Shown in pieces: positions 1-6,908 of a stretch of DNA of 53,003 nt. The notes under the pieces were generated by a model that was given only the letters and a program-made list of their open reading frames with translations, made no database searches and was not told the DNA's origin. Position 1 is the first letter of the stretch. Each line of letters begins with the position of its first letter. The stretch is from a virus: the IMG/VR virus record IMGVR_UViG_3300010396_000052, positions 1 through 53,003 of that record; one strand, 5' to 3'. The position numbers and the translations under genes are program-made.

Positions 1-221
1 AAAGCGTGACGCTTATCAGGCGTCGCGGCTCTGTGCGGATGTTTTGGATGAAACCTGTTATGGGCTGCTACCGCACGTAGCGCCCGCTTTAGGTTTAATC
101 GTTTAGTTCTATAAATTGGATCAGGTTGCGCATCTTTTATTATTGGAGTTCGGGACTTCCGAGGCGAGGGTTTCCCCTTGCATATACCAAACAGCCTCTC
201 CGGGCTGAGTGTGTTTCGCAT
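1..221 (-). CDS. Partial CDS running off the left edge, basic protein of unknown function
   Basis: The frame is open for 73 codons from an ATG at 221 to the window edge, so the C-terminus is missing. The start is supported by an AGGGGG ribosome site 5 bases upstream. The visible part is rich in Lys, Arg, His and Pro (residues 15-25 and 55-73), which suggests nucleic-acid binding but is not diagnostic. I do not recognise a family. If the two window ends were joined, the frame would stop 9 codons later at a TGA just before an AAAGGAGG motif near 52.98 kb. It follows three tiny membrane-peptide ORFs on the same strand and probably shares their promoter at 705-733. Confidence 0.5.
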   Translation of the reverse strand, partial: MRNTLSPERLFGICKGKPSPRKSRTPIIKDAQPDPIYRTKRLNLKRALRAVAAHNRFHPKHPHRAATPDKRHA

Positions 222-239
222 GAATCCCCCTAAACATAT

Positions 240-374
240 TTACGGCCTAAGTACACGCTTAATCCTGCAAATACACCTATCCAAAATCCAAACCAGTACG
301 CTTATCACCAGATAGGCCGGTGACAGTATTAACGCTACGCCTGTCAGAACGTAGGCTACAGGTTTAGATACCAT
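240..374 (-). CDS. Small membrane peptide (44 aa)
   Basis: A 44-residue ORF starting at an ATG that overlaps the end of the preceding 41-aa ORF by 19 bases. Residues 6-31 are strongly hydrophobic (one long or two short membrane passes) and the C-terminus is basic (RIKRVLRP), fitting a positive cytoplasmic tail. A longer in-frame reading (to 551) exists but would cover the neighbouring ORFs without a ribosome site. No family recognised. Its place in a row of three membrane peptides suggests a joint membrane role, for example holin-like or superinfection exclusion; that is inference. Confidence 0.45.
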   Translation of the reverse strand: MVSKPVAYVLTGVALILSPAYLVISVLVWILDRCICRIKRVLRP

Positions 375-481
375 ATAACACCAAGACAAACTAATAGAGC
401 CGCTGCTAGTAATGCTGTGACAACCGCCATTGCGAATAAAATATCCGCCAAAAGATGCAGAAGATCGTTCGCAGTTACCAT
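356..481 (-). CDS. Small hydrophobic membrane peptide (41 aa)
   Basis: Forty-one residues starting with MVTANDLLHLL and ending WYLNL; residues 10-38 form one long hydrophobic helix rich in Ala, Leu and Val. The ATG lies 5 bases after a GGTGA motif that also carries the stop of the upstream ORF, so coupled translation is likely. It overlaps the following 44-aa ORF by 19 bases in another frame. Clustering of three short membrane ORFs behind one strong promoter is what makes it credible. Confidence 0.45.
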   Translation of the reverse strand: MVTANDLLHLLADILFAMAVVTALLAAALLVCLGVIWYLNL

Positions 482-486
482 AAAGT

Positions 487-693
487 TCACCGCTTTCGAT
501 AGTGTCGATACTCCGCTGCGACCCCGCGCAGAAATAGCAGGGACAACACAATACTTGAAGCTGCGACTATTACTTCTTTAATAATCACGGACTGCGAGCC
601 TTTGCCCCATTTCTCGGGCTGCGAACAGTTTAACCGTTTATCCCTAAATTGCGGGCTGCGATCATTTTTCGATTCCGCTGCCCGTTCTTCCAT
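487..693 (-). CDS. Small protein with C-terminal membrane helix (68 aa or shorter)
   Basis: The frame has a polar N-terminal half and a membrane helix (residues 36-58, starting VIIKEVIVAASSIVL), then a basic tail EYRHYRKR. The start is uncertain: the ATG at 693 would be only about 5 bases from the predicted transcription start of the promoter at 705-733, making it nearly leaderless. A GTG at 588 would give a 33-aa peptide consisting of just the membrane helix and tail. First ORF of a three-peptide membrane cluster. No family recognised. Confidence 0.4.
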   Translation of the reverse strand: MEERAAESKNDRSPQFRDKRLNCSQPEKWGKGSQSVIIKEVIVAASSIVLSLLFLRGVAAEYRHYRKR

Positions 694-704
694 TCTACAC
701 AACC

Positions 705-733
705 ATTATAACATAATATGTGCTTATTGTCAA
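705..733 (-). promoter_or_regulatory. Leftward sigma70 promoter, near-perfect consensus
   Basis: On the minus strand TTGACA (733-728) is followed after exactly 17 bases by TATAAT (710-705). Both hexamers are perfect consensus. Transcription would start near 698 and read into the tiny membrane-peptide ORFs. Recognition by the host housekeeping RNA polymerase implies early expression. Confidence 0.85.
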
Positions 734-802
734 GTTTCTGGTTTGGTGTATTGCTAGGGTGGTGTTGTAGTTGACTATATCACCGCAACGCAACATTTAA
801 GG

Positions 803-841
803 ACAAAAAAAGACCCTAGCCGGAGCGAGCCAGCTAGGGTC
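803..841 (-). terminator. Intrinsic terminator for the leftward 320-aa gene
   Basis: Perfect inverted repeat GACCCTAGC (812-820) / GCTAGGGTC (833-841) with a 12-base loop. On the minus strand the stem is followed by seven U residues (811-805). It lies about 60 bases after the stop of the gene at 901-1863 and upstream of the promoter at 705-733, so it separates two leftward transcription units. Confidence 0.85.
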
Positions 842-846
842 AAAAG

Positions 847-890
847 GCCGACGGTGCGGGAGAATCCGGGGGGGGATTCAAACCGTCGGC
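847..890. repeat. Nested inverted repeat between gene end and terminator
   Basis: Outer arms GCCGACGGT (847-855) and ACCGTCGGC (882-890) enclose inner arms GAATCC (862-867) and GGATTC (874-879) around a run of six G. It starts 10 bases beyond the stop of the 901-1863 gene and abuts the intrinsic terminator. It could act as a first terminator stem or a 3' stabilising hairpin; no U-run follows directly except CCUUUUG on the minus strand. Confidence 0.6.
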
Positions 891-900
891 TAGGGGACGT

Positions 901-1863
901 TTACTTCCGCTTCCGCTTCGGGTTGGGCTTGCCATTCTCCGCGGTCTGTCGCGCAGTCTCGGCAGCGTTGTCACGCTCCAAGGCCTCCGCGGCCTCCGCG
1001 TCTAACTCGGCATTTCCCGTTGTGGCTTCGGCCACCGCTGGATGCGCTTTGATCCAATCCGCATGCATGGTTGCCATGCTATTGGAGAAAGCTTTGATTG
1101 CCTCCACCGCGCGGGGCGCCTCCTCTGTGCTGAACGTCGCGAACACTGCCGCCAGATGCCCGAGAGCGACCGAAATATCGGTATGCATGCCGCGCTCTAC
1201 CAGCGCAAGCTGCAGTTTCTTTCCGGTCGGATCTTTGGTGCCTTCCTGACGATTGCCGCGGCCTTGGTCAGCGCCCGGCTTATCCTTGCCAGCCTTCCGG
1301 TAATCCGCTGCCGTGCTGAACACGAAAGCGTCACCGGCATCGCGCCGCAGAGGATTCAGGTCCGGATTCGTCGCAGCCTTCTGGAGAGTCTTGAGACAGT
1401 CCGACTTGTATGTGCTCCAAGTCGGGCATATCTCGGAAACAGGCTCTTCCTTCAGGCCGTTGGTGTCTTCCTTGTACTTCGATTTCATCGTGTCTTCGGC
1501 TATCTTCAGGCCGACGATGGCGTACCCGTAGGCGTACCGCATATCGTTCCCTGCCTGTTCGACTGCCGCGCGGATGACCCTCAGAACACAGTCGCCCGCG
1601 AGTCCTTTCTTGCTTTCGAGACGGTCGGCCAGTACTCCGATACCGTCTACCTTGTCGAACTGCAGCGCATAGGCCGCTGCACCTTGCTGCTGAGCGAGGG
1701 TACGATAGGCAGGTGTGACCTGCTCTTCCGTTACCTTCACTTCCGGTTCGCTACCAGCACGGCCATTTGGCAGTACCTTCGCGGACTTGACAGCAGGTCC
1801 GTTACCGTCGCCGGCCTCAGTCGCCAGCGCTGCACGGAACTTTCGATCTATGTGAGTGAACAT
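901..1863 (-). CDS. Monocistronic leftward gene, 320-aa protein of unknown function
   Basis: The start is the ATG at 1863 because AGAAGGA sits 7 bases upstream; a GTG 30 bases earlier is in frame but has no such site. The protein has a mixed alpha-helical look, a middle segment with many Lys/Gly/Asp, an Ala/Glu-rich C-terminal third and a very basic tail (KPNPKRKRK). No family recognised. It has its own consensus promoter (2051-2079) about 180 bases upstream and its own terminator, so it is a stand-alone, probably strongly and early expressed gene. Its DNA is visibly richer in G and C than the region from 3.1 kb onward. A nucleic-acid-binding early protein is one guess, based only on charge and position. 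Confidence 0.7.
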   Translation of the reverse strand: MFTHIDRKFRAALATEAGDGNGPAVKSAKVLPNGRAGSEPEVKVTEEQVTPAYRTLAQQQGAAAYALQFDKVDGIGVLADRLESKKGLAGDCVLRVIRAAVEQAGNDMRYAYGYAIVGLKIAEDTMKSKYKEDTNGLKEEPVSEICPTWSTYKSDCLKTLQKAATNPDLNPLRRDAGDAFVFSTAADYRKAGKDKPGADQGRGNRQEGTKDPTGKKLQLALVERGMHTDISVALGHLAAVFATFSTEEAPRAVEAIKAFSNSMATMHADWIKAHPAVAEATTGNAELDAEAAEALERDNAAETARQTAENGKPNPKRKRK

Positions 1864-2050
1864 AAGTGGATTCCTTCTAAATGGTTGACGCACCTATCCC
1901 GCGCCCCGTAGATTTGGGACTCGGTTTCGGTGCGCTAGTTGTTAAAGAACGCTCGACAGAATCACGACAGCGGACCGGGGTCCTACCTTGCCGACTACTA
2001 AGTAGGGGTATCGCTTAGGAAGCGACTGATTCCCTACTGTTCATGCAACC

Positions 2051-2079
2051 AGTATACGCGCATACATGGTCATTGTCAA
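2051..2079 (-). promoter_or_regulatory. Leftward sigma70 promoter with overlapping palindrome
   Basis: On the minus strand TTGACA (2079-2074), a 17-base spacer and TATACT (2056-2051). An imperfect palindrome of 14 bases with GTAT/ATAC ends (2052-2065) covers the -10 box and part of the spacer, a natural place for an operator. It drives the gene at 901-1863 with a leader of about 180 bases. Confidence 0.85.
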
Positions 2080-2206
2080 ATTTCACTTGAAACAATTAGA
2101 ACGTGTCGAGAAGTTAAACGGTTAAGGTTTTGGAATGAGTTTAATAATGTAAGTTGTGGGCAAGAGGCGTGCCAGACGGCTAAGCACCATGCAATGTGCG
2201 TGCCAG

Positions 2207-2224
2207 ACTGTACAGATATACAGT
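2207..2224. repeat. Inverted repeat ACTGTA-N6-TACAGT
   Basis: Perfect 6-base arms with a 6-base spacer, the geometry of a dimeric repressor operator. It lies about 130 bases upstream of the leftward promoter and overlaps one of two TACAGATAT direct repeats. Confidence 0.45.
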
Positions 2225-2307
2225 GCAAACGGCGATCTTTCTTTCTTGGGGGTTAGGTAGCGGGTATCGGGTTAACGGTTTATACGCCCTCCTATTGAGT
2301 CCTAGGC

Positions 2308-2323
2308 GTATGTACGCACATAC
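2308..2323. repeat. Palindrome GTATGTACGCACATAC
   Basis: Sixteen-base palindrome with one mismatched pair near its centre. It shares GTAT and ATAC ends with the palindrome inside the leftward promoter at 2052-2065, which suggests one protein could bind both. Confidence 0.4.
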
Positions 2324-2540
2324 AGATATGGCACAGAATATGCATGCTCGATTCCTTATCTAAAAAACACGCCCAAGTGTCGCATTTAGGTATTGCATCT
2401 TGCGCGCATCGTGCTAGGGTGTGCATGCGACCCTGAGACCCGTAGTAGCTTAGGCGTACGGTATGGCGTTCGCGGGAAAGGCAGCACGGTAGACAATCCG
2501 CGCCCTAGTACCGAAACACTATCAAATAAAGGAGGATTTT

Positions 2541-2873
2541 ATGTTTTACGCGATTGTCCACGTAATGGATACCAACGGGGCATTTCTTGCTACCGTCGAG
2601 TGTTCGAGTCCGCAGTCTTTGGATAGCACACGGGAACGTATGCTCTCTTTGGACTACGTAGGCTCTGTCACTGTCGAGTATCCGGACCCGAGTGAGTACC
2701 TGTCAGATGCACAGATTGACAGTATGATCCGACTCGGCCTAGCGCGGACCTATCACGCGCCCATGTCGGGAGGCATCTTGCCTTTGAGTGGGAGTATCCC
2801 GTTGCCGCTGTATAACGCGCTACGCGCCCTTGCGTCGCGGGTATGGCATAGGGAGGTGGGTTATGGCGAGTAG
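2541..2873 (+). CDS. First rightward gene, 110-aa protein of unknown function
   Basis: The start is set by an excellent ribosome site, AAAGGAGGA, 4 bases before the ATG (2528-2536). The protein begins MFYAIVHVMDTNGAFLATVE, a beta-strand-like segment; residues 60-80 are helical and the C-terminus is Arg-rich. I do not recognise it. It overlaps the next gene by 11 bases. As first gene after the control region it is probably among the earliest rightward products. Confidence 0.7.
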   Translation: MFYAIVHVMDTNGAFLATVECSSPQSLDSTRERMLSLDYVGSVTVEYPDPSEYLSDAQIDSMIRLGLARTYHAPMSGGILPLSGSIPLPLYNALRALASRVWHREVGYGE

Positions 2874-3087
2874 CGTCACCTGCCTTACGTGCAAGCGGCA
2901 CAAGCCTATCCACGCGTATCAGTGTCCGCACTGTGCTCCGCGTCCGCGGTACATCATGCGCGACTGGCGTGACCGTGCGGAGGCACGGAGCGTTAGGGTA
3001 CGGGAGCGGGTAGCGGTCTACATGCTGACCATTGGAGCGGTGCTTGTAGGCTTGCTATGCTTGGGCGTCATGCTGGCAGTAGGCTAG
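2863..3087 (+). CDS. Zinc-ribbon protein with C-terminal membrane helix (74 aa)
   Basis: The ATG at 2863 follows GGAGGTGGG directly inside the end of the previous gene. The N-terminus has two CxxC knuckles (CLTC at residues 7-10 and CPHC at 21-24), a compact zinc ribbon; a basic linker follows, then one hydrophobic helix at residues 51-73. The layout places the zinc ribbon in the cytoplasm and anchors it to the membrane. A longer reading from 2788 lacks a ribosome site. Function unknown. Confidence 0.6.
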   Translation: MASSVTCLTCKRHKPIHAYQCPHCAPRPRYIMRDWRDRAEARSVRVRERVAVYMLTIGAVLVGLLCLGVMLAVG

Positions 3088-3091
3088 GCTA

Positions 3092-3131
3092 GGGCGTACG
3101 GGTCTCCAACGGATTGGGGACCTATACGCCC
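3092..3131 (+). repeat. Hairpin after the first rightward gene pair
   Basis: Arms GGGCGTA (3092-3098) and TACGCCC (3125-3131), with a further imperfect inner pairing. It starts 4 bases after the stop of the zinc-ribbon membrane gene. No T-run follows, so it is either a factor-dependent terminator or an mRNA-stabilising hairpin. Confidence 0.4.
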
Positions 3132-3588
3132 CCTCTGCAATAAGCGCGCCAAGCTGGAGTTGTAGTATTTTCGCAACAAATGGTGGGGCAATTTGCCATA
3201 ATCCCGGCATTTAGGGACCGAAAACCCCCTAGAAATAGGATCCAAGTTCAGGGATCCCGTCTGTACGCCGAGGGCCAAAAAGTGGTTACAGACCTACCGT
3301 GGTTACGGGCAACGTTGGTTTGGGGGCCAATTAGCGCAGTAAGGTACAGTGTAATAAAATCAAGGACTTAGGAAGCGTTTCCTTGCTTTGAAGGAAACGG
3401 TGAAATATATTTTCAAAATAGGGGAACTTTTTCGATTTTGAGTTGTCTAAGTAAACATTATTTTAGTTAAAACTTAACTTTACGTTAGTAATAGTTAAGG
3501 TTAGCTAAGCCTGTAAAAGGTTTAGATAACTAGTGTTGACTTACTGGAATATACCCTAAATTTACCCCCTTATAAGTTATTGATTAAT
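3132..3588. other. AT-rich intergenic region without a credible gene
   Basis: No supportable ORF. Composition changes to AT-rich from about 3370. It contains a 9-base-stem hairpin, CGTTTCCTT (3376-3384) / AAGGAAACG (3391-3399), several GTTAA/TTAAC motifs including AGTTAA-N3-TTAACT around 3467-3481, and a possible weak promoter at 3536-3562. The AT-rich run would suit strand opening at an origin or an UP-element-like promoter region. Confidence 0.45.
3536..3562 (+). promoter_or_regulatory. Possible rightward promoter before the 3589 gene
   Basis: TTGACT (3536-3541) and TAAATT (3557-3562) with a short 15-base spacer. The match is moderate and the spacing suboptimal, but it is the best rightward sigma70-like signal in the gap. 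Confidence 0.3.
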
Positions 3589-3813
3589 ATGGGAAATGTG
3601 GTAGTCCTAGTACCCAAGCAAAGGGTGGATAGGACAGCCTTGGAAGCCAATCTACGGAAAGTAGAGAAAACTATGCCCTTTTTAAGGCGTCACCTTAAAG
3701 AACTGGCGGATAACCCGACTAAGCTCCACTTGGATCAAGTTAAGGCTAGTCTGGACCTAGTAAGACAATCCCTAGACTACATACAGTACACAATAAAGGA
3801 TCTCAAAGTATGA
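3589..3813 (+). CDS. Small helical protein of unknown function (74 aa)
   Basis: Starts MGNVVVLVPKQRVDR and is then almost entirely amphipathic helix (residues 15-74) with evenly spaced Leu and charged residues, likely a helical hairpin or coiled coil. The ATG at 3589 is preferred over a TTG three codons upstream; neither has a clear ribosome site. The stop overlaps the next ATG in an ATGA arrangement. Many tailed phages carry similar short helical proteins ahead of structural genes, but I cannot name the family. Confidence 0.6.
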   Translation: MGNVVVLVPKQRVDRTALEANLRKVEKTMPFLRRHLKELADNPTKLHLDQVKASLDLVRQSLDYIQYTIKDLKV

Positions 3814-4049
3814 CCGACCCTACTCCTGCTCCCGATGCAGTTGCTCAAGCAGCCCCTAAGGTGGAAGCCAAGGCAGAGGCTGCCGTAGCTACTGTGGCCG
3901 CGGATGCTAAGGCCGTAGGTTCCGCAGTTAGCGGGGCTTGGGCTACCGTCAAGAAGTACGCTCCCCACGTAGCCACCGCGTCGGCGGGATACGTAGCCGG
4001 GCACTATACCGGGGCTATCGTCTTCGGAATTATCAAGCACATCGTCTAA
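3810..4049 (+). CDS. Alanine-rich protein with C-terminal hydrophobic segment (79 aa)
   Basis: Residues 8-45 are Ala/Lys/Glu/Val-rich and helical, like phasin or LEA-type sequences; residues 53-79 (from HVATASAGYVAGH) are Gly/Ala-rich and hydrophobic with a small-residue packing pattern, a likely membrane segment. ATGA overlap with the preceding gene. Function unknown; a membrane-associated helical protein is all the sequence supports. Confidence 0.6.
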   Translation: MTDPTPAPDAVAQAAPKVEAKAEAAVATVAADAKAVGSAVSGAWATVKKYAPHVATASAGYVAGHYTGAIVFGIIKHIV

Positions 4050-4052
4050 GGT

Positions 4053-4202
4053 ATGTGCCCGTTCTGCAGATTCATAAGGAATCTGGTAGGACTCCCCACC
4101 GTTAAACAGACCCCGGAAGGGTGGTACTGTTCACTACACGGGGACTTCAAGTCCCGGACCGATAGATGCCCAAGTTGCAAACCCTTACCCGAGATAAGGT
4201 AA
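4053..4202 (+). CDS. Zinc-ribbon mini-protein (49 aa)
   Basis: A 49-residue ORF with CPFC at residues 2-5 and CPSC at 39-42, plus C26 and H29 between them: a complete four-ligand zinc ribbon with spare ligands. The ATG lies 4 bases after the upstream stop and the ORF overlaps the next gene by 37 bases in another frame. The cysteine spacing is too regular for a chance frame. Expression would depend on coupling because the ribosome site is poor. Confidence 0.45.
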   Translation: MCPFCRFIRNLVGLPTVKQTPEGWYCSLHGDFKSRTDRCPSCKPLPEIR

Positions 4203-4366
4203 TCGAATTCTATAGCTGCTCCCACGGGGACCTAGGAAGGCTCCTCCGGGACAAGCTTATGCCATTGCCCGTCCGGATTGAAGGGGAGATCCTCTGGTAC
4301 TTAGATGAACTAGAGGCTAGTAGGGAGAAGGTCTCGAAGATACTCAATTACCGGAAGAAGCACTAA
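4166..4366 (+). CDS. AlpA/MerR-like helix-turn-helix DNA-binding protein (66 aa)
   Basis: Pattern typical of AlpA/excisionase-type winged helix-turn-helix domains: an N-terminal helix-turn-helix (residues 8-30) followed by the wing signature MPLPVRIEGEILWYLDELEA (32-51), then a basic tail YRKKH. Members of this fold bind DNA as transcription or excision factors, and the same fold is used by some small terminase subunits. Here a separate small terminase exists at 9477, so a regulatory role is more likely. It overlaps the upstream zinc-ribbon ORF. Confidence 0.55.
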   Translation: MPKLQTLTRDKVIEFYSCSHGDLGRLLRDKLMPLPVRIEGEILWYLDELEASREKVSKILNYRKKH

Positions 4367-4369
4367 CCT

Positions 4370-5398
4370 ATGCTGTTGATGACTAGTACCTCTGACCTAG
4401 TTCAGGTCGTTACAGGCTCAGCAGGGGCTATTGGGGTCCACGCTTCTTTCATGGATAATAATGCCGGGACTATCACCCCCGGACGTACGGATACAGCTAG
4501 TATTAGTACAGCTACCACTACTACGGTAGTAGCCTCCCCCGGAGCTAGCGTCCAGCGTAACGTTAAAGTCCTTAACATATTCAATACCCACGCCTCGGTA
4601 TCTAACCTTATTACGGTTAAGCACACCGACGGTACGAACCCCGAGACTCTCTGGCAGGGCACCCTCCTAGCCGGGGAATCAGTAGTTATGGATGAGGCTG
4701 GTGTCTGGACTAAGTACAGCGCAGCTGGAGAGCCTCAGATCGTAGGACTCCCGATCACTACCAAAGGGGATGTGATAGGATTCGATACTGCTCCTAATAG
4801 GATAGCAGTAGGTACGGATGGTCAGGTTCTCACCGCAGCCGCTTCCGCCACAGCAGGGGTTAAGTGGGCTACTCCAGTACTGGTTAACGCCTCTACTTCC
4901 ACGGTTTCTGCCTCCTTTGCCTCAGACACCTACCTAGCAGGGTCTAGCATCCTAATGCCGGCAGGCGGGCCAATAGCTAAAAGTATGTACCACTGCGTCT
5001 TTGATATGGTCAAGACGGCAGCAGGTACAGCAGCCTTCACGGTCAATCTTCGTTTCGGTACGGCGGGTACTACAGCCGATACCAGTCTAATTTCTTGGGC
5101 CTTCGCCGCTGGTACAGCCGCAGCTGATACTGGTATGTTCGAGGTCCGAGTCCATTTCCGCACCGTAGGTTCAGGAACCTCGGCGGTGGTTGTGGGCACC
5201 ATATTCTGCTCACACGCTCTAGCCGCGACCGGCCTCATCAGCACGGGGGCGTCAGGTTTCGGCCAGATCACGACCGTGTCGAGCGGATTCAATTCCACCA
5301 CAGCTAATGCCATTCTCGGGTTGTCCGTTAATGGTGGAGCTTCCTTCTCCGGCACGAACACTATCGTTCAGGCGAAGACCCTTAACCTGAGCATCTAA
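4370..5398 (+). CDS. Virion appendage / tail-fibre-like protein (342 aa)
   Basis: Low-charge, Thr/Ser/Ala/Gly-rich beta protein. Residues 129-167 carry the segment TTKGDVIGF...GTDGQVLTA...GVKWA, a linker commonly seen in phage tail-fibre and head-decoration proteins. The C-terminal 170 residues look like a beta-sandwich. Start may be the ATG at 4370 or the one at 4379. It is followed immediately by two further appendage-like genes. Exact position in the virion cannot be told. Confidence 0.55.
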   Translation: MLLMTSTSDLVQVVTGSAGAIGVHASFMDNNAGTITPGRTDTASISTATTTTVVASPGASVQRNVKVLNIFNTHASVSNLITVKHTDGTNPETLWQGTLLAGESVVMDEAGVWTKYSAAGEPQIVGLPITTKGDVIGFDTAPNRIAVGTDGQVLTAAASATAGVKWATPVLVNASTSTVSASFASDTYLAGSSILMPAGGPIAKSMYHCVFDMVKTAAGTAAFTVNLRFGTAGTTADTSLISWAFAAGTAAADTGMFEVRVHFRTVGSGTSAVVVGTIFCSHALAATGLISTGASGFGQITTVSSGFNSTTANAILGLSVNGGASFSGTNTIVQAKTLNLSI

Positions 5399-5399
5399 G

Positions 5400-6131
5400 A
5401 TGGCCTTCGGTGGCTTCGCAGTCACGTCCGCCACGGGCACCACCCTCGCTCTAAATGGGGTCACTGCTGGAGCTACTATCTGTGTACTCCCAGTAGATCT
5501 AAACGGGAATGCCACCAGCTTCGGAGCTACCGAGAATTCAGGAGCGGTAGTTTATAGCACTAGAGGTCCCACCTTTGGTACTTCGGGAGATACGAACTCC
5601 CAGTTGCTAATTCTCACGAATGCAGCCGGCGGCAACAGGACCATATCAGTTACCGCAGCCGGGGATACTGTAGAGGGCTTACTAGCTTTTTGGTACACCG
5701 GGGTGGGGGACGTAGACAACTCCCTTACAGCTTTAATCACTTCTCAGCCCACTATGAGCGCCGTAAAGAATAACGGTACTAGTGGGAACTTTACTCCGAT
5801 TACTCAAGGTTCTACGATTATCGGAGTAGCGATTAATCTCGTTAGTACTACAGCCCCGACTACTGGAACATCACCGTACGCATTTACTAGCCAATCCAGT
5901 GGTAATATCTCAGGCATTAATGGCTATTTAATAGAAGATGCTACTTGGATTAAGGGAACTACTAACGCCGCCTTCCAATACGGAGCAGGTTCTAATGCAA
6001 CCGGAATCGTTGGATTCGCCCTCCAGAATACTGCCCCCGGTGCTAGCAATATAATTACTCCGACCTATCCTCGTAAGAAATCGAGGCAGGGCGGATTGAC
6101 GATGGATCTCAATTTGACTGAGTGGTATTAG
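5400..6131 (+). CDS. Putative structural protein, beta-rich (243 aa)
   Basis: Starts MAFGGFAVTSATGTTLALNG one base after the previous stop. The protein is rich in Gly, Thr, Ser and Asn with alternating hydrophobic residues, typical of an Ig- or lectin-like virion surface protein. The C-terminal 30 residues change character (basic, then DLNLTEWY). No specific family recognised; grouped with the appendage genes on either side by composition and spacing. Confidence 0.5.
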   Translation: MAFGGFAVTSATGTTLALNGVTAGATICVLPVDLNGNATSFGATENSGAVVYSTRGPTFGTSGDTNSQLLILTNAAGGNRTISVTAAGDTVEGLLAFWYTGVGDVDNSLTALITSQPTMSAVKNNGTSGNFTPITQGSTIIGVAINLVSTTAPTTGTSPYAFTSQSSGNISGINGYLIEDATWIKGTTNAAFQYGAGSNATGIVGFALQNTAPGASNIITPTYPRKKSRQGGLTMDLNLTEWY

Positions 6132-6134
6132 GCC

Positions 6135-6908
6135 ATGAAGGACCTGATACTCCAAAAATGGTTCGATTGGGACCTAAATGCTCCGGCAGGGGGTACATTT
6201 ACCCTCAACGTAGCAACTGGGACCTTCGTTGAGACAGGGTTCTCAGCTACATTCAACGTCGGGCTTCCAGCAGCCTTTGGGACTTACGTCCTCACAGGTG
6301 AGATAGCCTTAGTAGGTGCTGGAGATAACGAGTCGGCGGGAGTTTATACCCTAACCGGCGAAACAATCAATTTTGCATTTGGGCTGCTGACCGCCTCCAC
6401 AGGTGTATTCACCTTAACTGGCGAAGCTGTTACTCTAAGTACTACTAGCAACCCAAGCCTTAATGTAGATTTTGGATCATTCTCACTAGCTGGTGAGAAT
6501 ATCACCTTCGGTAATGGTGACAAGGAAGCATTCGATACTTACGCTCTTTCCGGGCCTAGCATCCTAGTGGGAGCCGGAGATAACGAAGCTCGGGGATCCT
6601 ACACCTTAACTGGGGAATCAGTTATCTTCGGATTCAGCCTTAGCTTAGCTACAGGTTCGTACTCCCTAACTGGTTTCGATGCCACTCTCACAGCAGCTAG
6701 TGGCTCAGCATTCCTTCTCCAAGTAACTCCGGGTCTCTTCACCCTAGTTGGAGAACAAGAAGATTTATTCGCTACCGGAATCATAACGTCTGGTGGTGGA
6801 CGAAAGCGAAAGAAGAAACGCAAGTACACGATGGAAGAGATCGAGGCCCGAGAGGAACTCCTAGAACTCTGGGCTAATGGTGAGATAGAGCTAAAGGAAA
6901 AAGAATGA
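6135..6908 (+). CDS. Repeat-containing virion protein with basic C-terminal tail (257 aa)
   Basis: Eight imperfect copies of a G-x-(Y/F)-x-L-(T/A/S/V)-G motif begin near residues 49, 69, 90, 115, 134, 154, 174 and 199, spaced 19-25 residues, suggesting stacked beta-hairpins. Residues 222-230 are almost all Arg/Lys (GRKRKKKRK), followed by a charged helix. The same repeat occurs in the protein at 22607-24094. A basic tail on a virion protein could anchor it to DNA or to an acidic surface. Its stop overlaps the next ATG. Confidence 0.55.
   Translation: MKDLILQKWFDWDLNAPAGGTFTLNVATGTFVETGFSATFNVGLPAAFGTYVLTGEIALVGAGDNESAGVYTLTGETINFAFGLLTASTGVFTLTGEAVTLSTTSNPSLNVDFGSFSLAGENITFGNGDKEAFDTYALSGPSILVGAGDNEARGSYTLTGESVIFGFSLSLATGSYSLTGFDATLTAASGSAFLLQVTPGLFTLVGEQEDLFATGIITSGGGRKRKKKRKYTMEEIEAREELLELWANGEIELKEKE

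Larger units (their letters stand above)
1864..2540. promoter_or_regulatory. Non-coding control region between leftward and rightward arms
   Basis: About 680 bases without a credible gene on either strand, lying between divergent transcription units. It holds the leftward promoter, two GTAT...ATAC palindromes, an ACTGTA...TACAGT inverted repeat, the 11-base direct repeat GCGTGCCAGAC at 2167 and 2198, and TACAGATAT twice (2211, 2321). I could not find a convincing rightward sigma70 promoter in it. It is a candidate regulatory switch or replication origin. Confidence 0.5.

Noticed and set aside
240-551. 103-residue leftward reading covering the small membrane ORFs
   Set aside because: No ribosome site at its start and its N-terminal half is not protein-like; the internal ATG at 374 gives a compact membrane peptide instead.
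1042-1911. Long rightward ORF antisense to the 320-aa leftward gene
   Set aside because: Arg/Cys/His-rich composition typical of a mirror frame in GC-rich DNA; the leftward gene has promoter, ribosome site and terminator.
2393-2626. Rightward ORF across the control region
   Set aside because: No ribosome site, and it overlaps the well-supported gene at 2541 in another frame; it would cover the repeat-rich regulatory region.
4141-4155. Perfect 15-base palindrome GGGACTTCAAGTCCC
   Set aside because: It lies in two overlapping coding frames and has no neighbouring signals; not enough to call a site.
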